NCBI GenBank assembly: GCA_937885015.1
Contig: CALAAS010000014.1
Location: forward strand, 1-64,000
DNA: 64,000 nt
Source: an uncultured Clostridium sp.
GTDB taxonomy: Bacteria; Bacillota; Clostridia; Lachnospirales; Lachnospiraceae
Direction of reading: 5' to 3'
Below the pieces are notes generated by a model, which was not told where the DNA came from, did not search any database, and saw only the letters and a list, made by a program, of their open reading frames with translations. Both the position numbers and the translations under genes were made by a program. Shown piece by piece: positions 52,758-62,580 of this stretch. Each line of letters opens with the position of its first letter. Within the stretch, counting starts at the first letter, position 1.

Positions 52758-53977
52758 AATGAAATCTCCTCCCGAATCATACAGTCCGTGGCCGGGAACA
52801 GCTCACCAAATCCGGCATCCCGAATCACCACCACCATTGTTTTCTCATTTTTAAAGCCCAGGGACATCTGAATCCGGGTGGTTCGATCCGGCCGTTTCGG
52901 AAAACCCTCCAATTCAATGCGCACCTGTTTTTTCCTCCTTGGATCCAGAGGCACCACAGTAAACTCCACTTCCGGCGATCCCGTCACAATAAATTCCACT
53001 GTGCTTTTCGCCTCATACCAGTTATCTCCAGCCGCCGCCAACACCAGCTGATTTTCCCGGTCACGGCTCAATACCTTCACAGAAACCGTCATCTTCAGCC
53101 GTCCTTCGCAAATACAGGTAAACCCATAGGAACTTTTCTCCTGCAGACAGTCCGCTGCGCGCATGAGCGCTCCCTGGGAAAACAGGCTGTTTTCCACATA
53201 CACCCGTCTTCGGCTGCAGATTTGACGCATAAACTCCGGAGCCCAATCTGTATTTTCAAAACCTTTTCCTGTCAGCAAAATGGCGGAAAACAAACGCTTC
53301 TGCAAAATCCGCTCCGCACAGGAAGAAACGATTTTATCCGCCAGCTTTGCCCCGGCTGTGCTGTCCAGCACATCCAGGTGAAATCCCTCCTCCAGATCCT
53401 CCCGGTCCGCAACCACCTGCATCTGTCTGAGTCCCCGCTGCACCTTCATCTCATAATACCGGAGGCACTCATCTGAGAGGTCAAACATTCCCACCTGGTT
53501 GCTCCATACCTCCCGTTTCTGGCTCATCACATAGTAGACAAAGCTCTCCGTATGGCTGATAATATGTACCCGGTTCCGGTCTATTTTCAGATAATCCGCA
53601 CAGTACATCAGACTGTCCATCAGCTTTACATCCAAATTGGCTACAGCGATTACCAGGCTTTCAATCTCCCGGATCCCCGCCTCCTTTTTGGGCAGCTCCA
53701 GCGCCTTCTCCAGAAACATTTTGAGAAGATACAGGCCCTCATACCGGATCCCGTTTATGGTAGCCGTTCCGTCCTTCATCACCTGTGTCAGAAGCTTATC
53801 TTCCATCACGCCATCCCCCACCAGCGTGTGCGCATAAGCCTCCTCGTCCACATACCACTCATCCGCATTTTTATTTTTACAGACTACCGTCGGAATGACC
53901 CAGGTCCGCTCCGGTTCCCGACAGGATATGTGCGTGTGGGTATTGCACAAATCCAGTCCTATTACAAGTCCATTCAT
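52754..53977 (-). CDS. Hsp70/actin-like ATPase fold protein (DUF5716-like)
   Basis: The 407-residue protein resembles an Hsp70/actin-type nucleotide-binding domain. It starts with GLVIGLDLCNTHTHIS, like the phosphate-1 loop. Later VGMFDLSDECLRYYEM is like phosphate-2, and SAILLTGKGFENTDW is like the adenosine motif. The C-terminal 100 residues have a beta-sandwich pattern, ending in SLGFKNEKTMVVVIRDAGFGELFPAT. It lacks a complete DnaK substrate domain and is much shorter than DnaK. I recall it as DUF5716, but could not check. It sits between the 1191-residue protein and the TPR-like protein. Confidence 0.78.
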   Translation of the reverse strand: MNGLVIGLDLCNTHTHISCREPERTWVIPTVVCKNKNADEWYVDEEAYAHTLVGDGVMEDKLLTQVMKDGTATINGIRYEGLYLLKMFLEKALELPKKEAGIREIESLVIAVANLDVKLMDSLMYCADYLKIDRNRVHIISHTESFVYYVMSQKREVWSNQVGMFDLSDECLRYYEMKVQRGLRQMQVVADREDLEEGFHLDVLDSTAGAKLADKIVSSCAERILQKRLFSAILLTGKGFENTDWAPEFMRQICSRRRVYVENSLFSQGALMRAADCLQEKSSYGFTCICEGRLKMTVSVKVLSRDRENQLVLAAAGDNWYEAKSTVEFIVTGSPEVEFTVVPLDPRRKKQVRIELEGFPKRPDRTTRIQMSLGFKNEKTMVVVIRDAGFGELFPATDCMIREEISL

Positions 53978-53998
53978 TCCTCTATTGATATTCCTTTC

Positions 53999-56900
53999 CT
54001 ACTGCAGCGGAAACAGTTCTGCCACAGCCGCATCCTTTTTCACATACTCCTCCATCTTCTCCCGAAGAGCTGCTTCATTTTTCACTTCCAGGGAGAGACT
54101 CATTTCATTGAGACAGGCAAATCGATTTCCCGGTGACCGGGTCTCTACTTCCCGACAGGCAATACTTCCCTCTGCCCGAAGCACTCTCTCCCCCATTTCC
54201 TCCTCTTCGATCTGAAATTCCAGGATTTCCCCCTCGAACAGAACCTTCTCTCTGACATAAATCCCCCGATATACAGGTCTCATCTCCTCGTAGTGGTACT
54301 CCTCCTCTTCCGGAAGGATCCGAAGCCGCAGGTAAGGCCTTACCTCTTTTTTCCCATGATACTCAATAATCTCCTTGTCCAGAATATCTCCGGGAATCAC
54401 AATAAAACGGGCCAGATCCTTAAAATAGGCAAAGACCATTCCGGCCTCCAAAAGCACATCCACCACCGTCTGACAGAGGCTCTTCTGTTCTTCATCAAGA
54501 TCCGGAAGCGTGGAATAATACTTCGTCAGAGCAAGCAGATAGATATCCGGCACCTTGTCTTTTTCCGCACTGCCATGCACAGCCCCCTCCAGATAGGAAA
54601 ACACCTGATCCTGCGTGGGTTTTCCCTCCAGAAAATACTCTGCGCTTTTGACTGTAAAATAGGCCCGAACCACACTCTCGTTCGTCTTTTTTCTGGAAGC
54701 ATAGAATTCAAATACCCGATCCAGCTTTTTCGTGTCTCCCGTGAACAGCATCTGAGCAACCAGACGTTCCTCCAGATCATACGTCTCCACATGCTCTTTG
54801 ATCCCCTGAAGCAGCACCCGGTACATCTGTTCCACCGTTCCATTGAAATGCTCACAGAGATAATCCAGAGTCACGCTGTCACTCTTCTCCCTGCAAAATA
54901 TATACCAGGCCAGAAACAAAAGCCGGTCATCCTCATCAAACAGACGTTCCAAAACCATTTTCGTACAGAGCTTTAAAAGAATGGACACAGAAAGGCCCTC
55001 CAGGCCATACCGACAGACCATCTCATAGGCTTCGTTAAAATAGTTCTGGCGAATCAATGTCTCACAGACCCCGTTCCGCTCTTCGCGGGTCAGCGTATCC
55101 TTCTCTACGCAAAGCAGATACGAGATGCTTCCGTCCCTGCTTTCCGCATCCATACCGTTGGCCTTTTTCCGATAATATCCCACTATAGCAGACAGGATTC
55201 TGGCCCGAAGAAGCGGGTGCAGTTTCATCTTCCGGTCCGCTGTCTCCAAAAGCGCCGCCTCATCCTTTCCCAGCGTCTCCTGCTCCATAACCCGAAAACA
55301 GGCATTGACAAAAAGGAACGGATGGCCCGGATCCATCTCAAAGCAGGCGGCCAGCAGCTCTTCATTCTCTTCCATTGCCGGTTCCTTCTCAAACCGGACA
55401 TTTACATAACGGCTCCCATAAGCATCCTGAAACAGAATCACATCACGTTCCGAAAACAGCGGCACATAAGCTGCCCCATCTTTCAGCGGATAAGCATCCT
55501 CCGTCATCAGCTCTTCGTGGCGCACCACCACATAACGCATAGCCGCATCTTTGCAGCAAATCCGGTTTGATTTAAGGATTCCAGGCAGAACTCTGGCCAG
55601 CTGGCCGTCGATCATCTCCCGGTACACCAGTTTCTGATACAGCACCGCCAGGCAGCCATCCATACGGCCTGCCAGAAGCTGCTCCACTGTAAACTGCTCC
55701 ATCTCCCGCTCATACATCCGGTAAATCTCCGAAGACGGATCGCTGTAGGAGAGGATATTTCCGTACAGGCGTGCCCGGCTTTCTGCATCCAACTGAGCCG
55801 AATAAGAAAAATACAAAAGCACCTCCTGGGGCATCTGCTTTCCGTAATCGGACGGCAATGCGTACAGAAAATACTCATACAGCCTGGTCAGTTGAATCCC
55901 CTCTGCCACAGCTTTGCTGTACCAGGAAAACCACGGAGTCCCCCGCAGATTTTCCCGGATCATCACAGCACAGAGCGCCTCCAAAATCGCCCGTTCCGGA
56001 TATTTTCCGTAGAGCGCCTCCAGAAGCTTTCGATAAAGGCTTTTTCCGCTGCGGCTTCCTCCCAGAATCCCCGCTGTCCGCAATGCCAGCTCCCGGCTTA
56101 TCATACCACGCTTTGCCCCATAATAAAGGGCATGCAGTTCAAACGCCCCCATATTTTCCAAAAGCGACGGCTCCTGCTCCAGAAGCTTTAATCCCTCCAC
56201 ATAGAGGAAAGGGCTGCAGCACCCATCCTTAAACTCCTGCTCCATACTGATCAGAAGCGTCATGGGATTCTGGGTCAGCGCTTCATCCGTGCGCAGAAGC
56301 ATCAGATAATAAAACAGATCCCCGTCTCCCTCTGAGGCATGACGCTGCAGCAGACGAATCAGAGAATCCCGCTGTTCCGAATCCTCCCGAAGGCATACCT
56401 GAAGATACTGGAACAGACAGTAGGCTTTTGGATCCTCCGTGCGGGACGTCAGCGCCCGATCCCGAATCTCATCGAGAATCAGACATGCCTTTTCCTTTCG
56501 GTCTGTCAGCAGATAAATCTCTGCCTGCAAAAGCTTCAGAATCGGATCATCCCGCATCATCTTCATCAGATCCAGTTCCTTCTGCATGCGGTTTAATGCA
56601 ACGCCTTCGCCGTACATCCCGCTCTCATATTCCAGCCTGGCCTCCAGATAGCGGCCGAATTCCTCCCGGAAAGCCATCTTGCTCCGATCCCGTTCCCCGG
56701 AATTCATGGTTACCTCCACCGGAACCCGCGTTATTCCCCGGGCAGTTTTTATGGAGACAGTCCCGAAATTTTTTCCGGCATGCAGCCGCTCTGCCAGAAT
56801 GCCAAAGGGAAGTCGAAACACACCGTCCACAAACTCTGCCTGTGTGGCGCTCTTTTGGGGAAGATGGATAAAATCACCATCCGCCGATGCCTCCAGGTAC

Positions 56901-57574
56901 AGATATCCCCATGTGTCAATCCGGATGGTTACCGCATCATCCACACGTCCCGTCACATTCTGATATGTCTTTTTCTGATCCTCCACCATAAGGCGAATTG
57001 GCTGCTTAACTCCCAGAGCCACCAGAAATTCCTCCATGAAATTCTGACGGTTTCCGTGCCCTTTCAGGCCATCATAAATCGCACGCACGTGAAGATCCTG
57101 CATGAAGGGCGCTTCCGGAAAATCCGGGTACTCTAAAAGGCGCAGAGCCGTATCCATGTCATGCTCCGCGACTCCACGAAAATCTTCTGCCGTATGTAGA
57201 TCCCCCAAAATCTGGCCGGAGGCCGCCATATCCACATGAAACTGAAAGGGAATTTCCTTCTCCCCACAGTTTGTTACCAGAAAAAAAGAACCCTCAATCT
57301 CATCTCCCGCTGTCAAAAACGAGGTATCCACCTCGTAGACCATACGGCATCGAAGCCCGCCAAACGTATTATTATCATTCGGAATCCTGACCCGGCTGTG
57401 GGAGGAATACACAAATCCCTTCACATTCAGGCCGTTTTCACTGCCAATCAACAGCTCCCGCCGGACGATCCCGTTCATCCTCAGGGTCTCTTCTATTATT
57501 TCAGGCGACCAGATCATCCTCGGAAGCTCCGAATCAATTATCCCTTTCGCCAGACGGTTAATCCGTTCTTTCAT
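53999..57574 (-). CDS. Large protein with beta domains and a helical-repeat middle (DUF5717-like)
   Basis: The 1191-residue protein has no signal peptide. The first 300 residues are beta-rich (domains with GSFFLVTNCGEKEIPFQF and LRLPF-type strands), the middle 700 are helical with TPR-like pairs, and the last 150 are beta-rich again (EEEEYHYEEMRPVYRGIYV region). I recall it as DUF5717, a family common in Lachnospiraceae and paired with the Hsp70-like protein, but could not check. The ATG at 57572-57574 has GGGTGG five bases upstream; a GTG three codons earlier is also possible. First gene of the three-gene operon. Function unknown. Confidence 0.8.
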   Translation of the reverse strand: MKERINRLAKGIIDSELPRMIWSPEIIEETLRMNGIVRRELLIGSENGLNVKGFVYSSHSRVRIPNDNNTFGGLRCRMVYEVDTSFLTAGDEIEGSFFLVTNCGEKEIPFQFHVDMAASGQILGDLHTAEDFRGVAEHDMDTALRLLEYPDFPEAPFMQDLHVRAIYDGLKGHGNRQNFMEEFLVALGVKQPIRLMVEDQKKTYQNVTGRVDDAVTIRIDTWGYLYLEASADGDFIHLPQKSATQAEFVDGVFRLPFGILAERLHAGKNFGTVSIKTARGITRVPVEVTMNSGERDRSKMAFREEFGRYLEARLEYESGMYGEGVALNRMQKELDLMKMMRDDPILKLLQAEIYLLTDRKEKACLILDEIRDRALTSRTEDPKAYCLFQYLQVCLREDSEQRDSLIRLLQRHASEGDGDLFYYLMLLRTDEALTQNPMTLLISMEQEFKDGCCSPFLYVEGLKLLEQEPSLLENMGAFELHALYYGAKRGMISRELALRTAGILGGSRSGKSLYRKLLEALYGKYPERAILEALCAVMIRENLRGTPWFSWYSKAVAEGIQLTRLYEYFLYALPSDYGKQMPQEVLLYFSYSAQLDAESRARLYGNILSYSDPSSEIYRMYEREMEQFTVEQLLAGRMDGCLAVLYQKLVYREMIDGQLARVLPGILKSNRICCKDAAMRYVVVRHEELMTEDAYPLKDGAAYVPLFSERDVILFQDAYGSRYVNVRFEKEPAMEENEELLAACFEMDPGHPFLFVNACFRVMEQETLGKDEAALLETADRKMKLHPLLRARILSAIVGYYRKKANGMDAESRDGSISYLLCVEKDTLTREERNGVCETLIRQNYFNEAYEMVCRYGLEGLSVSILLKLCTKMVLERLFDEDDRLLFLAWYIFCREKSDSVTLDYLCEHFNGTVEQMYRVLLQGIKEHVETYDLEERLVAQMLFTGDTKKLDRVFEFYASRKKTNESVVRAYFTVKSAEYFLEGKPTQDQVFSYLEGAVHGSAEKDKVPDIYLLALTKYYSTLPDLDEEQKSLCQTVVDVLLEAGMVFAYFKDLARFIVIPGDILDKEIIEYHGKKEVRPYLRLRILPEEEEYHYEEMRPVYRGIYVREKVLFEGEILEFQIEEEEMGERVLRAEGSIACREVETRSPGNRFACLNEMSLSLEVKNEAALREKMEEYVKKDAAVAELFPLQ

Positions 57575-57677
57575 CTTTACCACCCGCTGTTTTACTCATT
57601 CTGATTCATTTTACCATACTTTACATACATTTACGAGACATAAATCGACTTTTTCCTGTAAAAAAACCAATGGCTTC

Positions 57678-57706
57678 TTGATTTAAAATGGCAAAGTTGC
57701 TATGAT
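57678..57706 (+). promoter_or_regulatory. Promoter of the malic enzyme gene
   Basis: TTGATT (57678-57683), a 17-base spacer and TATGAT (57701-57706). The gene starts 33 bases downstream. The promoter lies in the gap divergent from the 1191-residue protein gene. Confidence 0.78.
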
Positions 57707-57738
57707 ATACAGGAGAAAATTCAGAAAGGATACATACC

Positions 57739-58887
57739 ATGACAAACAGCGAAAAAGCATTGGAACTTCATGAAAAATGGAACGGAAAGCTGGATACCGT
57801 CTCCAAAGCCCAGGTCAGGACACGGAAAGATCTGGCCCTCTGTTATACCCCCGGCGTGGCAGAACCCTGCAAGGTCATTGCAAAGGATCCGGAGGCAGCT
57901 TACCGTTATACCATTAAGGCCAACACCGTTGCCGTTGTATCGGATGGAAGCGCCGTTTTAGGCCTTGGAAATATCGGTCCCCTGGCTGCCATGCCAGTTA
58001 TGGAGGGAAAAGCCGTTCTCTTCAAGGAATTCGGCGGAATCAATGCATTCCCCATCTGCCTTGATACCCAGGATACGGAAGAGATTATTGAAACGGTAGT
58101 CCGCATCGCACCGGCCTTTGGCGGTATCAATCTGGAGGACATTTCTGCCCCCCGCTGTTTTGAAATTGAAGAGCGCTTAAAAGAGCGCCTGAATATCCCG
58201 GTCTTCCACGATGACCAGCACGGAACCGCCATTGTGGTCCTGGCCGGTATCATCAATGCCCTAAAGGTAACCGGAAAGAAAAAAGAAAACTGCCGCGTAG
58301 TAGTAAACGGAGCCGGAAGCGCCGGAATTGCCATTTCGAAGCTGCTTCTGACTTACGGTTTTCCCAATCTGACCCTCTGCGACAAAACCGGCATTCTGTG
58401 TAAGGGTATGGAAGGTCTCAACTGGATGCAGGAAAAGATGATGGAAGTCACAAACCTGGAACATCGCACTGGCTCTCTGGCAGACGCATTAAAAGGCGCG
58501 GATATTTTCGTAGGCGTATCGGCTCCCGGCATTGTAACCCAGGAGATGGTTGCTTCCATGAACCATGACGCGATTCTCTTTGCCATGGCCAATCCGGTTC
58601 CGGAAATCATGCCGGATCTCGCAAAAGCTGCAGGAGCCCGCGTAATTGGAACCGGCCGTTCCGATTTCCCCAACCAGGTTAATAACGTACTGATTTTCCC
58701 CGGTATTTTCCGCGGCGCCCTGGAAGGACGGGCCACAGCCATCACAGAAGAGATGAAGCTGGCTGCCGCCCGCGCCATCGCCTCCCTGGTAGACGACAGC
58801 GAACTTGGCGATGAAAATATTCTTCCGGCCGCTTTTGATCCACGAGTTGCAGATGTCGTCTCCCGTGCTGTCAAAGAGTATATTTAA
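57739..58887 (+). CDS. Malic enzyme (oxaloacetate-decarboxylating malate dehydrogenase)
   Basis: Converts malate to pyruvate and CO2 with NAD(P). The 382-residue protein is the short bacterial form, without the phosphotransacetylase-like domain of long malic enzymes. It has the N-terminal YTPGVAEP substrate site, ICLDTQDTEE, the metal site region ISAPRCFEIE, FHDDQHGTA and the NAD(P) Rossmann motif VVNGAGSAGIAI. AAGGA precedes the ATG. It is followed by the DUF4364 gene after 24 bases. Confidence 0.95.
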   Translation: MTNSEKALELHEKWNGKLDTVSKAQVRTRKDLALCYTPGVAEPCKVIAKDPEAAYRYTIKANTVAVVSDGSAVLGLGNIGPLAAMPVMEGKAVLFKEFGGINAFPICLDTQDTEEIIETVVRIAPAFGGINLEDISAPRCFEIEERLKERLNIPVFHDDQHGTAIVVLAGIINALKVTGKKKENCRVVVNGAGSAGIAISKLLLTYGFPNLTLCDKTGILCKGMEGLNWMQEKMMEVTNLEHRTGSLADALKGADIFVGVSAPGIVTQEMVASMNHDAILFAMANPVPEIMPDLAKAAGARVIGTGRSDFPNQVNNVLIFPGIFRGALEGRATAITEEMKLAAARAIASLVDDSELGDENILPAAFDPRVADVVSRAVKEYI

Positions 58888-58911
58888 TCCCTGCTATGAA
58901 GGAGTTTTCCC

Positions 58912-59457
58912 ATGCTTTCTGAACCCATGACCCTGTATAAACTGATGAATCTGTATATGCTGCATCAGGTCAATTTTCCACTGACCAATGCCCAGCTTTC
59001 CAACTTTTTTCTGGACCGGGAATACACTACATATTTCACACTCCAGCAGGCTCTAAACGAGCTTCTGGAAGCTGGTCTCATCAAAGTGGAAACCATGCAT
59101 AACAGCTCCCGCTACGAAATTACCAGAGAGGGCGAAGAAACTCTGGACTTCTTCGGAAAAAACATTTCTCCGGCCATCATCCAGGATATGGATGAATATC
59201 TGAAAGAAAACCGGTTCCGAATGCGCAATGAAGTGGGACTTGTCTCAGATTTTTACAAATCCACCAATCAGGACTATGTGGTTCACTGTGAGGTGCGGGA
59301 AGGCAAAACGGTACTCATCGGACTGGATGTCTCCGTTCCAGACAAGGAACAGGCTGAAATCATGTGCAGCCACTGGAAAGAACGCAGCCAGGAAATTTAT
59401 GCCTATATCATGAAATCCCTGATGAGTCCCCGGCCGCCGGAAAAAGGCGGGATATAA
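58912..59457 (+). CDS. DUF4364 family protein
   Basis: A 181-residue protein of the DUF4364 family found widely in Clostridia. The first half resembles a winged helix-turn-helix (LTNAQLSNFFLD, ALNELLEAGLIKVET, YEITREGEETL), so DNA binding is plausible. The second half is a small mixed domain (QDYVVHCEVREG). AAGGAG precedes the ATG. It is co-directional with malic enzyme and likely in the same transcript. Confidence 0.9.
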   Translation: MLSEPMTLYKLMNLYMLHQVNFPLTNAQLSNFFLDREYTTYFTLQQALNELLEAGLIKVETMHNSSRYEITREGEETLDFFGKNISPAIIQDMDEYLKENRFRMRNEVGLVSDFYKSTNQDYVVHCEVREGKTVLIGLDVSVPDKEQAEIMCSHWKERSQEIYAYIMKSLMSPRPPEKGGI

Positions 59458-59480
59458 TAATATCTGCTCTCCCAATCGTC

Positions 59481-59541
59481 AAAAAACGAGCCGCTGCTAC
59501 GTAGATGATCACTCATACATGTTGCAACGGCCCCGTTTTTT
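59481..59541. terminator. Bidirectional terminator between the DUF4364 and engB genes
   Basis: AAAAAACG (59481-59488) and CGTTTTTT (59534-59541) with GCCG/CGGC and TGC/GCA pairs inside. It serves two convergent genes. Confidence 0.85.
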
Positions 59542-59542
59542 C

Positions 59543-60136
59543 TTATAGTTCTCCGGTCATCAAACCCTCTATATATTCCCAGATTTCTTCTCTTCCCTGC
59601 TTGGTTTCCGCAGAAAAAGGAATCATGGTTACCTCTTTTCCGATCCCCAGACCGGTTCGCAAAATTTTAAGCTGTTTCTCCATCTGGCTCCGCTTGATTT
59701 TATCCGCCTTGGTGGCAATGAGCACCGGCTGAAATCCCTGATCCACAATCCAGTCATACATCAGCTTATCATTATCTGACGGTTCATGACGAATATCAAT
59801 CAAAAGAAAGACGCAGCGCAGCATCTCTGATTTATGCAGATAACGCTCAATCATTTTGCCCCATTTGGCCTTTACCTCCACGCTGGCCCTGGCATATCCG
59901 TACCCCGGCAAATCCACATAGTAAAATGCATCATTGATGTGATAAAAATTGATGGTCTGCGTCTTACCAGGCTGAGCAGACGTCCTGGCAAAAGACTTCC
60001 GATTCATCAGCGCGTTAATCAGGGATGATTTTCCCACATTGGACTTGCCTGCAAAGGCAAATTCCGGCTGCGTATTCTCCGGAAGACGGCTGGTTACCCC
60101 GCAGACCGTCTCCAAATCCACCTGTTTTATAATCAT
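59543..60136 (-). CDS. engB: Ribosome-biogenesis GTPase YsxC/EngB
   Basis: Required for 50S ribosome assembly. The 197-residue GTPase has G1 GKSNVGKSSL, G3 DLPGYGYA and G4 ATKADK. The start overlaps the lon stop by 4 bases, with AGGAGG seven bases before the ATG. The lon-engB pairing is typical of Firmicutes. Confidence 0.96.
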   Translation of the reverse strand: MIIKQVDLETVCGVTSRLPENTQPEFAFAGKSNVGKSSLINALMNRKSFARTSAQPGKTQTINFYHINDAFYYVDLPGYGYARASVEVKAKWGKMIERYLHKSEMLRCVFLLIDIRHEPSDNDKLMYDWIVDQGFQPVLIATKADKIKRSQMEKQLKILRTGLGIGKEVTMIPFSAETKQGREEIWEYIEGLMTGEL

Positions 60137-62466
60137 TGCATTTCCTCCTGAACCGGAACAAGGGCCTCCCGCAGCACGTCCTCCATCTCTCGGACGTAAA
60201 CGATCTCCAGTCCCTTTGTGATCTCCCGCGACAGTTCCTCCACGTCCGGACGGTTTTTCTCCGGCACCAGCACCTTTTCCATGTGAGCCATCCGGGCTGC
60301 CAAAAGTTTTTCCTTCAGTCCGCCAATCATCAGCACATGGCCTCGCAGTGTGATTTCCCCGGTCATAGCCGTTTTTCCAGACACCAGACGCCCTGTTACT
60401 GCAGACAGCATGGCCGTCGCCATGGTAATACCAGCAGATGGTCCGTCTTTGGGGACTGCACCCTCCGGGATATGGATATGAATATCATGCTTTTCAAAAT
60501 AGTCCTCTTCCACCCCATAGGCAGAGGATGCCACGGAACGCACATAGGTCAATGCCGTCTGAGCCGACTCTTTCATCACATCCCCCAACTGGCCCGTCAT
60601 CTGCAGATTTCCCTTTCCAGGCATCACATTTACCTCAATCTGCAGCGTGTCACCGCCCACCTGGGTCCAGGCCAGTCCCCGGACAATTCCTACCTGTGGC
60701 TCTGTTCCTGCCTCGTCAAAGAGCACCTTCTCCCGGCCCAGGTAGTGCTCCAGATTCTTCTCCGTAACCCGGATGGAGGTTTTATGGTGCTCCAGCACCT
60801 CTCTCGCCGCCTTTCGGCAGATGTCTCCCACCCGACGTTCCAGGTTCCGCACTCCCGCCTCTCTGGTATAATTGTGAATCATCTTTACCAGCGCCGGATT
60901 CGTAATAGACAGCTGCTCTCTGGTAAGTCCGTTCCTTTCCAGCTGCTTTGGAATCAGATAATTCTTTCCGATATGGAACTTTTCATTCTCCGTATAACTG
61001 CTGACCTCGATGATCTCCATGCGGTCCAGAAGCGGCCCGGGAATCGTCTGAGTCGTATTGGCTGTGGCAATAAACAACACTTCCGACAGGTTAATGGGAA
61101 GTTCAATGTAATGATCCCGGAAACGGACGTTCTGCTCGCTGTCCAGCACCTCCAAAAGAGCCGAGGATGTATCGCCCTTGTAGTCGCTGCTAACCTTGTC
61201 AATCTCATCCAGAAGCATCAGCGGATTGGCAACACCGGCCTGCTTCAGTCCTTCCACAATCCGCCCCGGCATGGCCCCGACATAGGTCTTTCTGTGCCCC
61301 CGGATCTCCGCCTCATCCCGGACGCCTCCCAGGCTGATCCGCACGTATTTACGCCCCATGGCCCTGGCAATGGACCTGGCAATGGAGGTCTTTCCCGTAC
61401 CAGGCGGTCCAACCAGACACAAGATGGGACTGGTTCCTTTTCTGGTCAGAATCCGCACGGCAAGATACTCCAGCACCCGTTCTTTTACCTGTTCCAGTCC
61501 GTAATGATCTGCTTCCAAAATCTCCTGGGCACGGGAAAGACTCTTGTTGTCTTTTGTCATCTTGTTCCAGGGCAGCTCCAGCACTGTTTCCAGATACGTC
61601 CGAATCACATTGGCATCCTGACTTCCAGGCGGCATATTTTGAAACCGTCCCACCTCCTTAAGAAGCCGCTCCTTGATCTCCTGATCTGCCTTGAGGACTC
61701 CGATCTGTTCCCGAAGCTCATCAGCATCGGAAAGCGGATCCTCCCCCAGCTCTTCCCGGATCACTCGCAGCTGTTCCCGGAGAATATATTCCTTCTGATT
61801 CTGATCCAGAGAAGCTTTTACTTTATTCTGAAACTCCCGCTTTACGCGGTATACCTCTGTCTCCGTCAAAAGCAGCTGCAGCTCTGTCGCATAAAGAAAG
61901 CTGAGGCTTCCGCACTCCAAAATCTTCTGCCGCGCCTCAAAACTCCAGGGAAACTGCAGGCCAATCTGCTCTGTCAACTCCTCCAGGGAGGAAACGGCCA
62001 TCATCGGACCAATCAAGTCGCGCCCCGCTGAGGAATTAAGTTTCCCATATTCCTCCAGCTTTTCCTTCAGAATACGGCACATAGCCTCTTTCTCCACCGA
62101 ATTTAAATCATCCTCTGGAGCTTCACTGCCCCGAACGTAGGCCGCATAGTAAGGGCCATCGGAAAAAAGCTCCAAAAGCTCCGCCCGGCTGCGGCCCTCT
62201 ACGGTTACACGGATCATTCCCCCCGGCATCCGGACAAGCTGCTTTAAAAATCCAATGGTTCCCACCCCATACAGGCCATCCATATCTGGAATCATCTCAT
62301 CCGGCTGTTTCTGCGTAACCAGAAATACATTCTGATCTCCCGTCATTGCCGCTTCCACCGCAGCTACAGACTTCCCCCGGATAATATCGAAATTGATCGT
62401 CATCCGCGGCAGCACGGTCAGCCCCCGCAGGGCAATGACCGGTATCTTTTTACTGTTTTCTTCCAT
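60133..62466 (-). CDS. lon: ATP-dependent Lon protease
   Basis: Degrades misfolded and regulatory proteins. The 777-residue protein has an N-terminal substrate-binding LON domain (VIALRGLTVLPRM onward, to about 200), a helical middle, an AAA+ domain with Walker A VGPPGTGKTS and Walker B LMLLDEIDK, and the C-terminal protease with Ser677 in DGPSAG and the Lys in IGGLKEKLLAA. It lies downstream of clpX and is coupled to engB. Confidence 0.97.
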   Translation of the reverse strand: MEENSKKIPVIALRGLTVLPRMTINFDIIRGKSVAAVEAAMTGDQNVFLVTQKQPDEMIPDMDGLYGVGTIGFLKQLVRMPGGMIRVTVEGRSRAELLELFSDGPYYAAYVRGSEAPEDDLNSVEKEAMCRILKEKLEEYGKLNSSAGRDLIGPMMAVSSLEELTEQIGLQFPWSFEARQKILECGSLSFLYATELQLLLTETEVYRVKREFQNKVKASLDQNQKEYILREQLRVIREELGEDPLSDADELREQIGVLKADQEIKERLLKEVGRFQNMPPGSQDANVIRTYLETVLELPWNKMTKDNKSLSRAQEILEADHYGLEQVKERVLEYLAVRILTRKGTSPILCLVGPPGTGKTSIARSIARAMGRKYVRISLGGVRDEAEIRGHRKTYVGAMPGRIVEGLKQAGVANPLMLLDEIDKVSSDYKGDTSSALLEVLDSEQNVRFRDHYIELPINLSEVLFIATANTTQTIPGPLLDRMEIIEVSSYTENEKFHIGKNYLIPKQLERNGLTREQLSITNPALVKMIHNYTREAGVRNLERRVGDICRKAAREVLEHHKTSIRVTEKNLEHYLGREKVLFDEAGTEPQVGIVRGLAWTQVGGDTLQIEVNVMPGKGNLQMTGQLGDVMKESAQTALTYVRSVASSAYGVEEDYFEKHDIHIHIPEGAVPKDGPSAGITMATAMLSAVTGRLVSGKTAMTGEITLRGHVLMIGGLKEKLLAARMAHMEKVLVPEKNRPDVEELSREITKGLEIVYVREMEDVLREALVPVQEEMQ

Positions 62467-62580
62467 ACTTCTTTCGTCTCTCCTGCTTAAAAAGGGATCT
62501 GTAACATGAGCTCTGCCATCTTACAAACCCCTTTCTTCGTTCGCCTTTCAAAATCACATTCCGATCTTCCTTCCGACCGA

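Noticed and set aside
60136..62031. Open frame of 631 codons on the plus strand
   Set aside because: Antisense to lon; His/Leu-rich low-complexity translation typical of shadows.
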